DNA of 64,000 nucleotides from NCBI GenBank assembly GCA_947683625.1, contig CANTUR010000286.1:1178001-1242000 (forward strand), read 5' to 3'. Position 1 is the first letter of the stretch, and each line of letters starts with the position of its first letter. Positions 59,542 through 64,000 of the stretch are shown here, in pieces. A program made the translations under genes and the position numbers. The notes below the pieces were generated by a model. It saw only the letters and a list, made by a program, of their open reading frames with translations, was not told the DNA's origin and did not search any database. The stretch comes from Mallotus nudiflorus. Taxonomy: Eukaryota; Streptophyta; Magnoliopsida; Malpighiales; Euphorbiaceae.

Positions 59542-61467
59542 ATGGAGTGCAACACTGTTACTATTCCAGAGATAGCATTTGGTTCAGGTGAAAAGACCAT
59601 TCCAGCAGTAGGCTTTGGAACAGCTGAATTCCCTTTTGCAGTCTCAGAAGATTTAATCACACAATCAGTAGTTGAAGCAATTAAGGTTGGTTATCGACAT
59701 TTCGATACTGCTTGTGTTTACCAAGCTGAGGAGTATCTTGGAGAAGCAATATCAGTTTCGCTTAGCCTTGGCTTAATCAAATCCAGAGATGAACTTTTCA
59801 TCACTTCAAAGCTTTGGTGTTCTGACGGCCATTATGATCGTGTTGTCCCTGCTTTACGCACCTCTCTCAGGTAACCTCTCCGTGCTTATTCCAGGTGTGT
59901 ACATTATACTAAATGACGAGATTTATAATATATATACCAAATATTTTACATATGATCAACAAAAATATGATATACGTTTGTATTACAAGAGTTTAAGTTA
60001 GCCTTGTATATATAATATTAAAGTAGAGATATAAAATAATTATTGGCACGATTTTTTACCATTTATTATCTATTTTTATATGTATCGAGCCTGGCTATTC
60101 TTCATTCTCTTTTAAAGCTATTTTCAGTGTGTAAATTCTGATAGTTATTGTAGAATGTTTAATGATTGTATTTAACATAATTGTACTGTAACTTTTCATG
60201 AGTAATTTTTGATTCCAAGCTTTTATTATTTTTAAATACTTAATTAAGATTGTAGTTTATATATTGTTTGAACTAATTATTTTTATGTTTTGGATCACAG
60301 GAAATTGAAATTGGAGTATCTTGATCTGTATTTGATTCACTTTCCTGTAAGCTTGATACCAAGAGATAAAATTTTTCCTTTTGAGAAGGAAGACCTTGTT
60401 CACATGGACATTAAATCTGTATGGGAAGCTATGGAAGAGTGTCAAAAGCTTGGACTTACCAAGTCCATTGGAGTTAGTAATTTTTCTTGCAAGAAGCTCC
60501 AAGCATTGCTCAACACAGCAAAAATCCCACCATCTGTGAATCAAGTAACTAAATAATTAATTACCGTCATTTCACTTTTTCTAGGGATTAATTTGCTTGT
60601 TGAGTTGACGGTTTGCTTGTTGAGTTGACCATCCGTAATCATATATATATATATATATATCTTGGGTTTTTGCAAGGTTGAGATGAGTCCACTTTGGCAG
60701 CAAAAGAGGCTGAGAGAGTTCTGTAAGGAAAGAGGGATACATGTTACTGCATATTCTCCCTTGGGTGGTAAAGGAACTATTTGGGGTTCAAACCAAGTTC
60801 TAGAGAATGAAGTGTTAACAGAGATTGCGAAGGACAGAGGAAAAACTGTGGCTCAGGTCAATATGCATATTCCTCAATTTCATTTTCCTTATTCAGTTTC
60901 TTTTTAGCTTACACACATGCAGTCTCTTAAAGTTGACATTTTTTAAATTAGTATGTGCACTCAACTTATAAATTGATTATTTTGACACTTCAACTGATAA
61001 AAACATAACTTATAAACATTTTTCAGCTAGTTTAAATGTTTAATATTTCAACTTACAAAAATATCATTTAAATGCCTCAATAGTGCTGAAAAGTGTTAAG
61101 AAGTCTCATTTTTATCAAGTTGAAATGTTTAAGCAATCATTTTGTAAGTTAAGGGATCAAATTGGTAAAAAAAAAAAAAAATTGTTAAATTCAGAAAACG
61201 CATGCTTTTAATTTTTCCTTTTTTGGTCTGCATGTGCATCAGATTAGTCTGAGATGGGTGTATGAGCAAGGTGTGAGTCTGCTGATTAAGAGCTTTAAAA
61301 AGGAGAGGATAAAGCAGAATCTTGACATTTTTGCTTGGAAGCTAAATCCAGAAGAATTGCACAAGATAAGTCAAATTCCACAACAAAAAATTTATCCTGC
61401 CCTGCCCTTTATTCATGACAACGGCCCTTTTAGGTCTGCCGAGGAGTTCTGGGATGGGGAGGTTTAA
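59542..61467 (+). CDS. NADPH-dependent aldo-keto reductase, four exons
   Basis: Exons 59542-59870, 60301-60544, 60677-60856 and 61243-61467 join in frame to 325 residues, the usual family length. Introns have GT-AG ends (430, 132 and 386 bases). The catalytic tetrad is complete: Asp55 and Tyr60 (YRHFDTACVY), Lys90 (FITSKLW) and His123 (LYLIHF). The cofactor region near the C-terminus has LLIKSFKKERIKQNL, the NADPH-binding KS..ER box. A GVSNFS box occurs in exon 2. The enzyme reduces carbonyls with NADPH in the cytosol. The closest remembered relatives are the plant AKR4 group that includes codeinone, methylecgonone and chalcone reductases; the true substrate cannot be read from sequence. The intron 2 acceptor is an unusual GCAAG directly after an (AT)n tract. 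The start is the first ATG, behind a purine-rich leader. The only intact gene in the window. Confidence 0.93.
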
Positions 61468-62190
61468 GTATCATCTAGTAAGCTCCAATTGTGAGTGGAA
61501 GGTTATGTAAACCACCCATCAATTACTTGTAGCAGTTTTTCAATAATTCATGTGCTTATAAAAATGTGTTACTGTCTAAGCAAAGGATCATCTGAATAAG
61601 AAGAATAGTTTATAGGCTTAGCTAATTAAAGCTGAACTTCAAAATTGGATCACTTGTAATGAGATGTCTGCTTCACTCCACTTGTTTTCGGCTACACCTG
61701 CTGAAATATCTAAAGGTGCTAATTTCAATATTTCATCAGGAGTTGCAAATGGATGATGATGTAGAAAATAAACAAACGTTTTCAACTTTTAATATGCCCT
61801 AAAATTAAAATAAAATGGAATTCAATTTATCAATATCCGTTAATTTAAATGATAAAATATTTAATTTTTTTAAAATAAAATTTTAAATTCAAATTTTATA
61901 TATGAAGAATCAAACTTTAAGAAAATTCAGTAAATTCAGTTAGATTACTTAAAATATAGATGGGCATCTGATGCCAAAAATTATTATATAATAATTCAAA
62001 TTAATTAGATTGTTTAATTACTTGTTTTTAATAATATATGGAATTACAACTGAGATTTAAAGGGAAAAAAATTATGTTCCTAGCTAGGGCAAGAACCTTT
62101 GCATTATCATAAACAAACAAATTCAAATGTGTCCACCCTAACCAAGCAGTTAATTGTTTGCTCAATCGTCTGTGGCCCAGTAGGTGAGTG
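61468..62190 (+). other. 3' flank of the reductase gene
   Basis: Likely 3' UTR for the first 200-300 bases (AT-rich, with an AATAAG-type word near 61596), then AT-rich spacer. No gene recognised. Confidence 0.4.
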
Positions 62191-62199
62191 GTTTGGGAA

Positions 62200-62980
62200 A
62201 ACTGGTTGTTCTTGTATTATCATTAATGAATACAATATATACAGCAGAGTAGTTACAATAGAATAGCAGCAAGAGAGACTGATACAATAGAATGATAAAA
62301 TACAATAGGATCAGTTTTATCTAGAAGTTAGCTTGTGCTTTATCCGGTAACCTTAATATCATTATCACCCTCCCGCAAGATGAACAAGGAGGAGAGCATG
62401 TTCAGCTTGGAACATAGGAGCTGATATCGTCTTCTGGGTAGCGGTTCTGTGAGCAAGTCTACAATTTGGTCTGCTGAAGAAATGTAGTTGACAAGTAAGA
62501 ACTTTTGGGAAACATTATCTCAGATAAAGTGAAAGTCAATCTCCAAGTGTTTAGACCGTGAATGAAACACCGGCATCGTCATTGGATAAGTGGCACTCAA
62601 GTTATCACACCACAACTTCGGAAGTGGCAAAGTCTGGAAACCCAGCTCATTTTGAAAGGGATTGAAGCCAATTTATTTCTTGGACTGTTGCTACAAGGGA
62701 GCAATACTCAGATTCAGTAGAAGATCGGGCAACACATCTTTGTTTCTGGAACTCCAAGATATCAGATTATTGCTGATATAAATTGTAAATCTCGTTGCTG
62801 ATTTCTGATCATCTGGTGAGCTTGCACAATCGGCGTCACTGTAAGCATTGATTGCAAAGGAAGATGACCGATGGATAAAAAGGCCATGATGTTTGGTTTC
62901 TTAAAGATAACGCAAGATGCATTTGATAGCAATCCAATGAGCATTTGTTGGAGCATGCAAAAATTAAGATGCTTTGTTTG
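62200..62980 (-). mobile_element. copia 3' fragment: RNase H and start of 3' LTR
   Basis: Minus strand: decayed RT/RNase H sequence (62980-62380), a purine tract GCGGGAGGG (62368-62376), then an LTR starting TGATAATGATATT at 62367 and running to about 62200. Homology stops abruptly near 62980, where unrelated repeat sequence begins, so the 5' part is missing. The outer LTR end is not fixed. Confidence 0.75.
62380..62980 (-). pseudogene. copia RNase H remnant
   Basis: Minus-strand pieces in several frames: HAPTNAHWIAIKCI, INAYSDADCASSPDDQKSA (the first RNase H Asp region), LWCDNLSATY, and RSKHLEIDFHF with its His, then a QIVDLLTEPLPRRRY box. The order and spacing match the C-terminal end of copia pol, of Ale-type by overall look. 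The TEAEY box has been lost (WSSRNKDVLPDLLLNLS in its place). Frameshifted and inactive. Confidence 0.78.
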
Positions 62981-64000
62981 TAACGATCATGCCCCTCTCC
63001 TCCTATACCACCATATAATATCATGTTACAGATGATGGTACAGTTAGAGAGTGACATTACCTAATCACCTTCGCAGTACTTAACAAGATATCCCTTAGGT
63101 TACATATAACATAAGCATACATCCTTAAATATTTTAACAATGGCAAACAACATTTGATTACATAACTTAATATAAATATATACAAGATAAGGTGTCTTAT
63201 CACCTAAACATTAGCATTATTAATACAAATACTGAGTACGGGTTAAGTAGAATATAGACAAAGGAATACACATGAAGTACTCTGATAACCCTCTCTCTAG
63301 CATCAATCTCAAAGAGTGCAAATTGTGCTTCATACTCTAGCACATCATAGGCCATAGCAGTAGTCAACCCTTTTCTGGAAATATTGAGCAAAAAGTAAAT
63401 CAATCACAGTCAAGGGGGAAATGAGCTAGGCCATAAGCAAAAAGTCAAAAATGGATCTCATTATAGTTACATCATATCCATGCCAGAGAGATCTGAATTC
63501 CAGTGCCAGTGTCATAAATGACTCGAATAATGGTACACGCATAATCCATATACTCCTCTGTAATGGTTGTAATGCAGACATCCACCCTTATGGGCTCTAC
63601 AGTAACTCTGAAAGCAAAATCAACATCTGTGTCATGACATATGACATACTTTACCTAAGTCTCCAACTCAGAAACCTCATAAGTCATGGTGGTCCACTAC
63701 ACCACCATCTAAAAAGCTCTAGCTATACAAACTAATATGTATAGCCTATATTGAAAAATATATAAGAAGGCGAGTGTGAGTAATTTCGTAAGGAAATTAC
63801 TCGGTGAGCAACTAAAGAAAAATATAATAAGAATACCAAAGATAGAATTGATAATGTATCCAGAGGATAATAACAGTAGAGGAATTTCACAAAAATTAAA
63901 TTCACAACTCAACATGATTGATTTGGAAACATTATCTTCTTATTTCACTTCTATTGAGTTTATTATTCCTCTACTTTTCTTAAGGTTTTAAATAATTATT
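62981..64000. other. unassigned repeat-like sequence, possible gypsy LTR piece
   Basis: Less AT-rich than the spacers. It contains a perfect 9-bp hairpin (63779-63801) followed by ACTCGGTGAG, which recalls the CTCAGTGAGGTC word of the Tekay LTRs. Short frames on both strands (62836-63057, 63200-63403, 63451-63735, 63709-63991) show no known domain. The window ends inside it. Confidence 0.35.

Noticed and set aside
60257..60544. 95-residue minus frame over AKR exon 2
   Set aside because: Antisense to an exon that has catalytic His and clear splice sites on the plus strand.

Overview
This is nuclear DNA of a flowering plant, most likely a eudicot. Evidence: an intron-containing aldo-keto reductase gene, a TIR-type NLR disease-resistance gene remnant, plant-type LINEs whose ORF1 carries DUF4283 and a CCHC knuckle, Ty1/copia and Ty3/Tekay-type LTR elements primed by initiator Met-tRNA, and long (AT)n tracts in strongly AT-rich spacers. 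I cannot name the species; Malpighiales is only a guess. All domain names come from reading translations by eye; no search was run.

Layout. 0.5-2.7 kb: minus-strand copia remnant (integrase, gag, primer site, LTR). 5.2-10.3 kb: decayed minus-strand LINE (LINE-1). 10.9-12.5 kb: truncated, frameshifted TIR-NBS gene (minus). 14.5-15.0 kb: foldback MITE. 16.8 kb: SINE-like tRNA-derived sequence. 17.0-24.9 kb: second minus-strand LINE (LINE-2), split by a small non-autonomous copia element with a perfect target duplication and also carrying a perfect inverted repeat. 25.9-46.4 kb: Tekay-like chromovirus with LTRs of about 2.9 kb, split by a younger copia element with 2.17 kb LTRs (28.8-38.5 kb). 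47.8-48.5 kb: hAT-type MITE. 51.0-52.8 kb: an ORF1-only LINE with an 18-bp target duplication, apparently inserted just behind the start codon of a CACTA-transposon ORF whose fragments and right terminus run to 54.6 kb. 55.1-58.4 kb: solo LTR of a distant relative of the Tekay element. 58.4-58.9 kb: tandem 145-bp repeats. 59.5-61.5 kb: the only intact gene, a four-exon aldo-keto reductase (325 aa). 62.2-64 kb: 3' end of another copia element plus unresolved repeat sequence.

Only the reductase looks functional. Its four-residue catalytic set is complete and its exons join in frame. The NLR locus lacks the end of its NB-ARC domain and any LRR. Everything else is a layered record of insertions: LINE-2 is older than the small copia element in it; the Tekay element is older than the copia element in its leader; the CACTA gene is older than the half-LINE in it.

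The most unusual signals are: (1) in the three long Tekay-type LTR copies, GC-rich islands bounded by splice-like donors and acceptors at corresponding places; (2) a 7-bp stem in the same LTRs with a wobble intermediate and a compensatory change; (3) the ORF1-only LINE with long target duplication; (4) a perfect inverted duplication of about 80 bp around an (AT)n core inside the decayed LINE-2 reverse transcriptase; (5) premature stops in the LTR elements that fall mainly where relatives have Gln or Trp.
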